A program made the position numbers and the translations under genes. Below, in pieces: positions 7,500 through 13,994 of a DNA stretch of 13,994 bases. This DNA comes from CAZEMR01 sp964513465 (GTDB taxonomy: Bacteria; Bacteroidota; Ignavibacteria; Kapaibacteriales; UBA2268), in assembly GCA_964513465.1 (NCBI GenBank), contig CAZEMR010000075.1, positions 1 to 13,994 on the forward strand, given 5' to 3'. Position 1 is the first letter of the stretch, and every line of letters starts with the position of its first letter. Below the pieces are notes generated by a model. That model was not told where the DNA came from and made no database searches. It was given only the letters and a program-made list of their open reading frames with translations.

Positions 7500-7536
7500 G
7501 CGGCGCGGCGTTTATCTGAATGCCGCGCCGCTTTTT
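7500..7536 (+). terminator. Rho-independent terminator after the M20 dipeptidase gene
   Basis: A perfect 10-bp GC-only stem, GCGGCGCGGC (7500-7509) with GCCGCGCCGC (7522-7531), has a 12-base loop and is followed by TTTTT. It starts 22 bases after the stop codon. Confidence 0.92.
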
Positions 7537-7630
7537 GTATTATCCATAAAAATATGCATAAAATTGATTTCATTATATATAAGAGATTAATTTAAATAAT
7601 TTGTTTAAATTGTTGTAATTAATTGATTTG

Positions 7631-7675
7631 CTCGAATCAAAACAAGGATTTTCCGTTATTTTGTTTCGAGTTTTT
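7631..7675 (+). terminator. Orphan terminator-like hairpin upstream of the OPT gene
   Basis: CTCGAATCAAAA (7631-7642) pairs with TTTTGTTTCGAG (7659-7670) at 11 of 12 positions, around a 16-base loop, and five T residues follow (7671-7675). No gene ends just before it, since the dipeptidase already has its own terminator 95 bases earlier. It could end a short RNA or act as an attenuator. The AT-rich stem makes it weaker than the other terminators here. Confidence 0.4.
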
Positions 7676-7731
7676 AATATGATTTGGTATATTTGCGGAT
7701 TGCCAATTTTGATTAAACATATTATTTAAAA

Positions 7732-7826
7732 GAAGATATTTCGCGTCGCCGGGTATGGCTGCAAGGCGGGGCGATTTCTTCAATCGAAGGTAAATGATTG
7801 CTATATGGCGAGATAATCCATCATTT
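7732..7826 (+). promoter_or_regulatory. Structured 5' leader with competing hairpins
   Basis: Possible stems are GAAGA (7732-7736) with TCTTC (7777-7781), TCGCC (7746-7750) with GGCGA (7770-7774), CGATT (7772-7776) with AATCG (7782-7786), and AAATGAT (7792-7798) with ATCATTT (7820-7826). The second and third stems share CGA at 7772-7774 and cannot form together, as in a switch. I match it to no known riboswitch class, and no stem covers the ribosome site. Confidence 0.3.
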
Positions 7827-7868
7827 TGTGAATTATATTAATCACTTAATTAAAAACAGGAGATGTAA

Positions 7869-9935
7869 ATGGCAGAAGAGAAAAAATTCGTACCATTCGT
7901 ATCGGCAGACTCCAATATGGCGGAGTTCACGATCAGGGCGCTTTTGCTCGGACTCGTGCTGGCTGTCGTGCTTGGTGCGGCCAACGCTTATCTGGGCCTG
8001 AAGGCAGGTATGACCATCGCCGCCACCTATCCCGCGGCGGTCATAGGTATGGCCATATTGAAAATTATGAAAGGCTCGATCCTTGAAGAAAACATGACCA
8101 GAACGGTCGGCTCAATCGGCGAATCGGTCGCCGCAGGAGCAATTTTTACATTGCCGGCATTCTTTATTGCCGGAATATGGGACCCCTTCCTTACAACGGG
8201 TAACTACATCACCGCCTCGCTGATTTTGCTCTTTGGCGGTATCCTTGGTATTATGTTCGTTGCGCTTTTGCGCCGCGTTATGGTCGAAGACCGCGACCTT
8301 CCGTTCCCGGAATCGCTCGCCGCGGCGGAAATTCACAAAACCGGCCGCACCGGCGGCGGCGGATCGAAGTTCCTCTTTGGCGCAATGGGCCTCGGAGCGC
8401 TCATCAAAACCCTTGGCGAGTTCAAAGTATTTCCAGTGCTCTGGGAAAAATTCATCACATTCGGCCATCAGACCATCACCGGCACTACGCTTTCGGGCAA
8501 GGGCGGCATACTGCTCAGCTCGCCTGCGGTCAGCCCGGCATATATGGGCGTTGGCTATATCATCGGACCCAGGCTGGCCGCGCTGAACTTTAGCGGCGGC
8601 ATCATAGCATGGGGACTGCTCTCGCCGATTATCCTTTATTTTATCAGCCCCACCCTCGATTTCCAGGCATGGGCGGAATTCCTCGTGGCAACCAACGTAG
8701 CCGCGGACATCAACTCTGGTCTGGAAAAAGTCAACGACCCCGGATTCCAGATCCTTCAGGTATGGAAATACATCGTCCGCCCGATAGCTATCGGCGGTAT
8801 GCTTGTTGGCTCCGGTTATACTCTGTTCATGATGAGAAAAAGCCTTACAGCGGGAATCGTTCGCTCGGTCAGCGACGTCAAAAAAGCAGCCTCCGGCACT
8901 CCCGTCGATATCGACCGCACCGAAAAAGACATCAGCTTCACATGGATAATGGTCGGCATCGTAATCGTTGCCATTGCCACATTCGCCATTACTTTTTATA
9001 TATTCAATACATCGCTGCTCGTGGCCATTGTGGCCTCCACCGTGATGATTGTGCTCGCATTCTTCTTTGCGGCAGTCTCCGGCTATCTGGTCGGTATCAT
9101 GGGCTCGAGCAATAACCCGATCAGCGGCCTTACTCTAACCGCACTCGTCGTAACCGCTCTCATACTCGTGGCGCTCGGCGTCACCGGCAATACCGGCGGA
9201 GTGGCGGCAGTGCTCGGAGTGGCGGCAATCGTCTGCGTATCGGCAGCCGTTGCCGGCGAAATGCTCCAGGACCTCAAGGCCGGACACATCCTCGGCGGTA
9301 CGCCCTGGAAAATGCAGATCGGCGATATCATCGGCGTGCTCGCAGCAGCCGTGGTTATGTTCTTTGTGCTCGCATTCCTGAACCAGGGCGACATCGCAAG
9401 CGGAGCGATCGAAGGCTACGAAGGCGGCTTCGGCAGCCGTACCCTATCGGCACCGCAGGCCTCGCTGATGGCTATACTCTCGCAGGGTATCGTCGGCGGG
9501 CAGATGGCATGGCCGCTCATCATCGTCGGTATGCTCATGGGCGTCGGCTTTATCCTTATGCAGGTTAAAAGCCCGATGCTGGTCAGCGTCGGTATGTACC
9601 TGCCGATCGAGACCACCTTCGCAATCTTCGTCGGCGGCCTGGTCAAGGGCGCAGTCGATATGAGCAAACGCAAACGCGACTTCAACGCAGTGCAGGGCGC
9701 GCGCATCGAAAACGTCGGAGTGCTGCTCGCATCCGGCCTCATCGCGGGCGAAGCGCTAATGGGATTGGTGTTTGCCGTATTCGCGGTGTTCGACATCTTC
9801 CCGGCAGCGATATGGCCCGGCTCGCCGTTCCTGATCAGCCTGGCGGTCATCGGATTCATCGCATGGGTATTGATCAAACTTCCGATCAATAACGCTGGCG
9901 ATCCCAACGAACCCGTACCCCCGGCAACCATGTAA
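7869..9935 (+). CDS. OPT family oligopeptide transporter
   Basis: The 688-residue protein is a polytopic membrane protein with long hydrophobic stretches through its whole length. Recognisable OPT features are the N-terminal helix and loop AANAYLGLKAGMTIAATYPA (38-57), GSIGESVAAG (81-90), GIMGSSNNPISG (409-420), GMYLPIETTFAIFVGG (575-590) and ASGLIAGEAL (621-630). Prokaryotic OPT members are secondary carriers, generally thought to import small peptides with protons; the related YSL branch carries metal chelates, so the substrate cannot be fixed from sequence. Length is typical. A strong AGGAG sits six bases before the ATG. It lies 390 bases downstream of the M20 dipeptidase gene, beyond that gene's terminator, so the two are probably not cotranscribed. 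It ends at its own terminator and may be controlled through its structured leader. Confidence 0.93.
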   Translation: MAEEKKFVPFVSADSNMAEFTIRALLLGLVLAVVLGAANAYLGLKAGMTIAATYPAAVIGMAILKIMKGSILEENMTRTVGSIGESVAAGAIFTLPAFFIAGIWDPFLTTGNYITASLILLFGGILGIMFVALLRRVMVEDRDLPFPESLAAAEIHKTGRTGGGGSKFLFGAMGLGALIKTLGEFKVFPVLWEKFITFGHQTITGTTLSGKGGILLSSPAVSPAYMGVGYIIGPRLAALNFSGGIIAWGLLSPIILYFISPTLDFQAWAEFLVATNVAADINSGLEKVNDPGFQILQVWKYIVRPIAIGGMLVGSGYTLFMMRKSLTAGIVRSVSDVKKAASGTPVDIDRTEKDISFTWIMVGIVIVAIATFAITFYIFNTSLLVAIVASTVMIVLAFFFAAVSGYLVGIMGSSNNPISGLTLTALVVTALILVALGVTGNTGGVAAVLGVAAIVCVSAAVAGEMLQDLKAGHILGGTPWKMQIGDIIGVLAAAVVMFFVLAFLNQGDIASGAIEGYEGGFGSRTLSAPQASLMAILSQGIVGGQMAWPLIIVGMLMGVGFILMQVKSPMLVSVGMYLPIETTFAIFVGGLVKGAVDMSKRKRDFNAVQGARIENVGVLLASGLIAGEALMGLVFAVFAVFDIFPAAIWPGSPFLISLAVIGFIAWVLIKLPINNAGDPNEPVPPATM

Positions 9936-9936
9936 G

Positions 9937-9995
9937 TGATATAAATATATATCATATATCGGCCCGACCGGACACGCTCCGGCCGGGCTTTTATT
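9937..9995 (+). terminator. Rho-independent terminator after the OPT gene, with an AT hairpin ahead
   Basis: GCCCGaCCGG (9962-9971) pairs with CCGGcCGGGC (9979-9988) with one A-C mismatch, a 7-base loop and TTTTATTAT after it. Just before it, next to the stop codon, TGATATA (9937-9943) and TATATCA (9948-9954) form a perfect AT-only hairpin. Confidence 0.85.
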
Positions 9996-10087
9996 ATATA
10001 ACGCCTCAGCAAACCGCGCCGAGAAAGATGAACACAGGGTTTTTATGTTTACAAATGAAAGAAATCAAAAATACCTGAAAATTTCGC

Positions 10088-10118
10088 TTGCAAAAATCGT
10101 TTTTTATTTTTACTTTCG
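10088..10118 (+). promoter_or_regulatory. Candidate promoter for the S74/T9SS protein gene
   Basis: TTGCAA (10088-10093) and TACTTTCG (10111-10118) are separated by 17 bases. The second element matches the Bacteroidota -7 consensus TAnnTTTG at all but one defined position. The palindrome GGTGCACC (10118-10125) overlaps its end and the likely transcription start. Confidence 0.3.
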
Positions 10119-10160
10119 GTGCACCAAACAGTCTTTCTAATTTATTCAGGAGTCCTTCCT

Positions 10161-11300
10161 ATGAAAACAATTCTTATTTCTCTGGCAATTATTATTTTGG
10201 CTTCCCCATTGTATTCGCAGAATATGGACTATATAGATGAATTAAAGCAGGTTATTAATATCGACACTGCATCCCACGCCATAGCGATGGGACATAATGT
10301 GACCGCTTATGGCGAGGACGCCGTTTGTATGGGATACGCCTCCGAAGCTATCGGGCCCTATACCTATGCCCATGGCATCGCTGCAAAAGTGCAGGGAAAC
10401 TTCGGCAATTCAATGGCGCTGGGCAATTATGTAAGCACAAACCGGAATCATGCGTTTGCGTTCGGAAATTTCGTGGGAACGTCCACATACGAAGGCTCCA
10501 TGATCTTTGGCGATTACAGCGTTACCGATCCCGGAAGTAAAGCATATTCCACGGCCAAAAATCAGGTTACTTTCCGTTTCTATGGTGATTCATATAATCC
10601 ATTAAACGGAGCCGTAAGATTTATAACAGGTAAAGACCAGAATAGTAATGATGTTGGTGTTTTACTATATCCTGAAGCAACTCAATGGGAAGTTTTGAGC
10701 GATCGAAACAGGAAAGATTCTATCAGGCATGTTGATCTGGACAAAATGTATGCATTTTTTGATACGGTTGGAATATATACATTTAAATTGAAAGGTGGAA
10801 CGGTCGATCGAACTATGATGGGAATGATGGCCCAGGATTTCTGGAATACTTTTCATTTAGGTCTGGATAGCTGCTCATACGGTACGGCTGACGGAATCGG
10901 GGCCGCTATGGGCGGAATCAAAGCTGTAATCCACCGATTCAAAGACCTGAAACAGGAAAACGAAGAATTGAAGCAAAGAATTGAGGACATCGAACAAAAG
11001 CTGGAGGAAGTATCGGTATTCGAAGGCGCTCCGAACGAATCGAAAATATTTATCGATGTGCGGCCGAATCCATCCGATGGCATAGCAGTGGTCAGCTATC
11101 AAATACCCGTCGGGCTGTCGGGTGAGATCGAATTTTATATGGCCGACCTGACCGGCCGCTTTGTCTATCGCAAGCGATTGCAGCCATTTTCAAATGACGA
11201 GTTTTCGTTCAATTCAAATGAATATCCGCAGGGAATATATTTATATGGCGTAATCCTGAATGGCGAAATAAAAACCTCTAAAAAATTCATAATCCGATAA
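10161..11300 (+). CDS. YadA-like head + S74 chaperone domain + coiled coil + T9SS sorting domain
   Basis: The 379-residue secreted protein starts with a signal peptide (MKTILISLAIIILASPLYSQ, about 1-19). Residues 37-122 are YadA-head-like repeats (AMGHNVTAYGEDAVCMGYAS and similar Ala/Gly units) that form left-handed trimeric beta-rolls in adhesins. Residues 135-260 fit an intramolecular chaperone (peptidase S74) domain: SDRNRK at 180-185 gives the Ser180/Lys185 dyad with the five-residue spacing of self-cleaving tail-spike chaperones, and MMGMMAQDFW (219-228) matches the conserved second motif. A coiled coil follows (262-284, DLKQENEELKQRIEDIEQKL), then a T9SS domain (RPNPS at 301-305, ending KKFIIR). 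Likely a trimeric surface fibre. The ATG is chosen from AGGAG at 10148-10152 and the signal peptide; an upstream in-frame GTG at 10119 is rejected. Base composition drops from the head to the S74 part. Confidence 0.82.
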   Translation: MKTILISLAIIILASPLYSQNMDYIDELKQVINIDTASHAIAMGHNVTAYGEDAVCMGYASEAIGPYTYAHGIAAKVQGNFGNSMALGNYVSTNRNHAFAFGNFVGTSTYEGSMIFGDYSVTDPGSKAYSTAKNQVTFRFYGDSYNPLNGAVRFITGKDQNSNDVGVLLYPEATQWEVLSDRNRKDSIRHVDLDKMYAFFDTVGIYTFKLKGGTVDRTMMGMMAQDFWNTFHLGLDSCSYGTADGIGAAMGGIKAVIHRFKDLKQENEELKQRIEDIEQKLEEVSVFEGAPNESKIFIDVRPNPSDGIAVVSYQIPVGLSGEIEFYMADLTGRFVYRKRLQPFSNDEFSFNSNEYPQGIYLYGVILNGEIKTSKKFIIR

Positions 11301-11309
11301 ATTCCGCGG

Positions 11310-11350
11310 CCTGCTCTGATAATTAATTCAGGGCAGGCAGTTTTGTTTTT
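11310..11350 (+). terminator. Probable terminator after the S74/T9SS protein gene
   Basis: CCTGCTCTGA (11310-11319) pairs with TCAGGGCAGG (11328-11337) over 10 bp including one G-T pair, with an 8-base loop. The T tract (TTTTGTTTTT) begins three bases after the stem. Confidence 0.7.
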
Positions 11351-11370
11351 GCCAAAAACGGTATTATATT
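11343..11370 (+). promoter_or_regulatory. Candidate promoter for the final T9SS gene pair
   Basis: TTGTTT (11343-11348), a 16-base spacer and TATATT (11365-11370) lie 65 bases ahead of the ATG at 11435. The same -35-like TTGTTT occurs in the better promoter at 5321. It overlaps the T tract of the preceding terminator, so TTGTTT may be chance. Confidence 0.3.
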
Positions 11371-11434
11371 TTGAACTTTACAAATACCGACCGCCTGCAC
11401 TCCAATTTGTGAATAAAATAATCCGGATATTGAT

Positions 11435-12721
11435 ATGAAAATCATACATATAATTCTGTTTGCTTTTGCGGGCATGATTATTATTTCGGCGGCTTCTGCG
11501 AAGTGGACATTTTACGAAATGGATATGGAGAAAGACTGGTTCCGCGGCTGCAACCAAATTGCATTCGACAGCTCGGGGAATGTATATGTGGCCACAAACT
11601 ATGGCGTAATGGCATACGAGGGCGGCGAATGGAAACGATATTCTCCTGTAATTTTCAATAACAGCGAGCATTATCCGAGGCAATATAAACTATTGTCTTC
11701 ATATAAAATTAAAATCGACGGCAAAAATAATATATGGGTCGGCACCGACCGCGGGATAGTCAAATACAACAGGGAAAATTGGTTTTATTATGATACTGCT
11801 TCGAGCAATATCAAATATCCAATTATGATGACTGGTCTATGCGCAATGAAAGACGGGGTCTTATATAAACAAGACCCTTACCATTGGGGCCGGTTTACCG
11901 AGAATGGCGACACTGTATTTGATATGCGTGAGTATGGGGATCATCTGATGTCGGAGCCCGATATATTTTATTACGAAGGCGGTCCATGGTTTTATAATTG
12001 TGATTCGGTTTTCCAGATTAAAAATAACAATGTTTATAGCTTTAATTCAATTTTTGCGGAATCAAGAGAATGTTTTGTAGGTGGATTCATAGCCGCCGGC
12101 GACGAAGGATTCTGGATCAAGTCATACGGATTCGGATATTATAAATACAGCAAGGGCAGGTGGACGCCGTTTGTTTTTCCCGATACCGGAAGGTTCAGCA
12201 GCGGCAACTGGAGTATGGAGGAGCTTGCCGAAGGGAAAGACGGCACGATCTGGCTGACAGCATACAAACATCTCTCCGAGTTCAACAGAGAATGCTATTT
12301 GTTCAAAATAACGCCCGACGGAAAATGGAGCGAAGTCGAATGCCACAGTTGCTTTTACTGGGGTCCGGCTGTCGATTCGGGCGGTCGGCTGTGGCTGCTC
12401 AAATATGACGCAATACATATATACGAGGAGGAGCCAGCCTCTGCCCAGGACCCCGCCGCGGAATCCGCCGGGCTGAGGGTATGGCCCAATCCTTCGCAAA
12501 ATATAATAGAAATAAGCGCCGAAGAACCAAAGAAGGGTGTTTATCAAGTTCAAATTCTTTCCTCAACTGGGGAAGTTATGATTACACAACTGGTCAAATG
12601 TGAAAATCAGAAGTGCGACGAGCAGATTAATATTAGCTCTCTTGGTTCTGGTTCTTATATAGTCAAAATAATTGACGAAAAAGGAATCAGTAAGTCTTTG
12701 AAATTCGTAAAAACGAGATAA
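11435..12721 (+). CDS. Secreted two-component-propeller-like protein with T9SS sorting domain
   Basis: The 428-residue protein has a signal peptide ending at ASA (about 22). Its body contains Reg_prop-like blades, D-x-x-G-x-[IV]-[WY]-[VL]-[AG]-T, for example DSSGNVYVATNYGVMAYEGG (45-64), DGKNNIWVGTDRGIVKYN (95-112) and GKDGTIWLTAY (267-277). In sensor kinases such blades form periplasmic propellers, but here there is no kinase and no membrane segment after the signal peptide. A linker (SAQDPAAESAG) leads into the T9SS domain with WPNPS at 350-354 and the end SLKFVKTR. Function is unknown; surface display or release is implied. The ribosome site is weak (GGA about 9 bases before the ATG). The next gene starts two bases after the stop, so the two probably form an operon. 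The sorting domain is more AT-rich than the linker. Confidence 0.82.
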   Translation: MKIIHIILFAFAGMIIISAASAKWTFYEMDMEKDWFRGCNQIAFDSSGNVYVATNYGVMAYEGGEWKRYSPVIFNNSEHYPRQYKLLSSYKIKIDGKNNIWVGTDRGIVKYNRENWFYYDTASSNIKYPIMMTGLCAMKDGVLYKQDPYHWGRFTENGDTVFDMREYGDHLMSEPDIFYYEGGPWFYNCDSVFQIKNNNVYSFNSIFAESRECFVGGFIAAGDEGFWIKSYGFGYYKYSKGRWTPFVFPDTGRFSSGNWSMEELAEGKDGTIWLTAYKHLSEFNRECYLFKITPDGKWSEVECHSCFYWGPAVDSGGRLWLLKYDAIHIYEEEPASAQDPAAESAGLRVWPNPSQNIIEISAEEPKKGVYQVQILSSTGEVMITQLVKCENQKCDEQINISSLGSGSYIVKIIDEKGISKSLKFVKTR

Positions 12722-12723
12722 AT

Positions 12724-13994
12724 ATGAAAACATTAATAATAATATTATTTTTGCTTCCGCTTGCCGCCCTGTCAAAGGGCGGCGAGTGGGTAATGGTCGA
12801 TACCGGAGAGGGACTGCCTAAGTTAGTTGTTAGTTATCGCGGGATTGAATCAAATGGCTATAATGCTTGTGCAATGGGAAGATCGGGAAATTACCCTGTT
12901 AGCCGGGCAACAAGTGATGGTGGAAAAACTTGGTACACAACGCTTTATGATTCAAGCTGGTCTGCACCGCAAATTGAAGATATTACATTTCCATATGCAG
13001 GATTATGTATAATAACATGTGATACTGGATATTATTATATTTCCCGGGATCGTTGTATGTCGTGGGAAAAGAAGCAGTTAGAAACTTACGGGTGTCTGGG
13101 TGCAGATGTTTCATTTAATAAAAATAATTTTGGATGCATCGCAACTTGCCGATATTATCATATTTCATTTGATGGAGGAGAAACATTTATTACTAAATAT
13201 CTTGATCCGGATGAAGATGAATTTATTATTGGAATCGACGATGTCCAGGTATTAGATGATGATACGATTTTATTAGCTGTTTATAAAGCTGAGGGATTTC
13301 AAATAATTAATGCTTATTTATATATTTCGCACGATTATGGCGAAACCTGGATAAAAAGAGAAACCAATACCAAAAGACCTACTATATTATGCTTCCTAAA
13401 CTCACAGGAAGGCTGGATAGCCGGAAGATACAAGGCTCAGTCACATACTTGGGCCAATTATATCATCCACACCACCGACGGCGGGCAAACATGGGAGGAG
13501 CAGTTAGATACAATCACATCCGCAAAAAAAGGCTTGGGATCGATTAAATTTGTCAACGATTCGGTCGGATACGCTACGGAATATTGGTATCAGACATGGA
13601 GAACCACGAATGGGGGCAAGAACTGGGATATCATTATCGATTCCCAATCCGGCGAAATCGAAGATTTCTTTATCGACATGGCCTGCCTTCCGGACGGCTC
13701 GATAATTGCGCCGACCTATACCGGCTACAAATATATATATAAGTATATTCCGAGTGGCACCCCCGTCAACGACCCCGCCGCCACAACCGGGCTAAATATC
13801 TTCCCCAATCCCGCCACGGAAACGGCGCGGGTGGAGTTTACTCTCGAGGGGTTCGGCAATGTGCGCATGGAGCTTTCCGACGCGCTGGGGCGCCGCGTAT
13901 TGGCCATAGATGATATGTATTACCCCGCGGGCCGCAGCTCGGCCGAGCTTGACGTAAGCGGCTTTGCGCCGGGAGTCTATTACCTGCGCATATC
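12724..13994 (+). CDS. Secreted Asp-box propeller protein with T9SS sorting domain, 3' end cut by window
   Basis: An open frame of 423 codons runs to the window edge. It begins with a signal peptide (MKTLIIILFLLPLAALSKGG). Asp-box repeats follow: ATSDGGKTW, ISRDRCMSW, ISFDGGETF, ISHDYGETW, HTTDGGQTW and RTTNGGKNW, so about six propeller blades are expected. A linker (VNDPAATTG) precedes the T9SS domain (FPNPA at 360-364), which reads to GVYYLRI at the edge and probably lacks only its last 10-20 residues. It belongs to the same broad class as the propeller at 29-2137. The ATG is two bases after the preceding stop and has no real Shine-Dalgarno, which suggests translational coupling. GC content rises steeply at about 13400, from the AT-rich first two thirds to the GC-rich end. 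Several cysteines (about nine before residue 160) are unusual for this class. Confidence 0.85.
   Translation, partial: MKTLIIILFLLPLAALSKGGEWVMVDTGEGLPKLVVSYRGIESNGYNACAMGRSGNYPVSRATSDGGKTWYTTLYDSSWSAPQIEDITFPYAGLCIITCDTGYYYISRDRCMSWEKKQLETYGCLGADVSFNKNNFGCIATCRYYHISFDGGETFITKYLDPDEDEFIIGIDDVQVLDDDTILLAVYKAEGFQIINAYLYISHDYGETWIKRETNTKRPTILCFLNSQEGWIAGRYKAQSHTWANYIIHTTDGGQTWEEQLDTITSAKKGLGSIKFVNDSVGYATEYWYQTWRTTNGGKNWDIIIDSQSGEIEDFFIDMACLPDGSIIAPTYTGYKYIYKYIPSGTPVNDPAATTGLNIFPNPATETARVEFTLEGFGNVRMELSDALGRRVLAIDDMYYPAGRSSAELDVSGFAPGVYYLRI
13731..13741. repeat. AT dinucleotide run just upstream of a sorting domain
   Basis: Eleven bases of alternating A and T encode the YIY of YKYIYKYIP, immediately before the linker to the T9SS domain. 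It mirrors the (AT)7 run at the same domain junction in the first gene. Confidence 0.5.

Larger units (their letters stand above)
7537..7868. other. Intergenic region ahead of the OPT transporter gene
   Basis: This 332-base AT-rich gap has no credible gene. It contains a terminator-like hairpin (7631-7675), a TATATTTG (7688-7695) that fits the Bacteroidota -7 element TAnnTTTG, and a GC-richer foldable stretch (7732-7826) that would lie in the transporter mRNA leader. The ribosome site AGGAG is at 7858-7862, six bases before the ATG at 7869. Confidence 0.5.

Noticed and set aside
1..13994. tRNA, rRNA, CRISPR arrays, insertion sequences or prophage
   Set aside because: No cloverleaf, spaced direct repeats, transposase or integrase frames, or terminal inverted repeats were seen on reading both strands.

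Overview
The window looks like a chromosomal stretch from a Bacteroidota/FCB-group bacterium. The main evidence is four proteins ending in a Por-type (type IX secretion, T9SS type A) C-terminal sorting domain with the usual PNP motif, plus lipoproteins with clear lipoboxes and mixed base composition (AT-rich intergenic DNA, mostly GC-rich genes). No ribosomal RNA, tRNA, insertion sequence or CRISPR array was seen, so the placement rests on protein features only and a finer taxon cannot be given.

Layout: (1) 29-2137, minus strand: a large secreted Asp-box (BNR-like) beta-propeller with a T9SS domain. (2) 2357-4423, plus: a lipoprotein zinc metallopeptidase resembling the M3 oligopeptidases, with a strong terminator. 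(3) 4499-4991, minus: a small acidic protein of unknown family, followed one base later by a 47-codon reading frame that overlaps a foldable RNA-like element. (4) 4992-5418: non-coding DNA with a GATAAAG operator-like cluster and a promoter for (5) 5419-5979, plus: a small lipoprotein with an NTF2/SnoaL-like domain. (6) 6108-7478, plus: a cytosolic M20 dipeptidase. (7) 7537-7868: non-coding DNA with an orphan terminator-like hairpin and a structured leader ahead of (8) 7869-9935, plus: an OPT-family oligopeptide transporter. (9) 10161-11300, plus: a YadA-like head with an S74 chaperone domain, a coiled coil and a T9SS domain. (10) 11435-12721 and 12724 to the window end, plus: two almost abutting T9SS propeller proteins, the second cut by the window edge.

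A working reading: the envelope peptidase, the OPT importer and the M20 dipeptidase form a functional set for breaking down, importing and hydrolysing peptides. They are separate transcription units divided by intrinsic terminators. The T9SS proteins are cell-surface or secreted products. Their domains differ sharply in GC content within single genes, which suggests exchange of modules. The most unusual points are the S74 self-cleaving chaperone placed upstream of a T9SS signal, the AT-rich block crossing the boundary of the last two genes, the structured element/small ORF at 4499-4642, the GATAAAG palindromes and the OPT leader.
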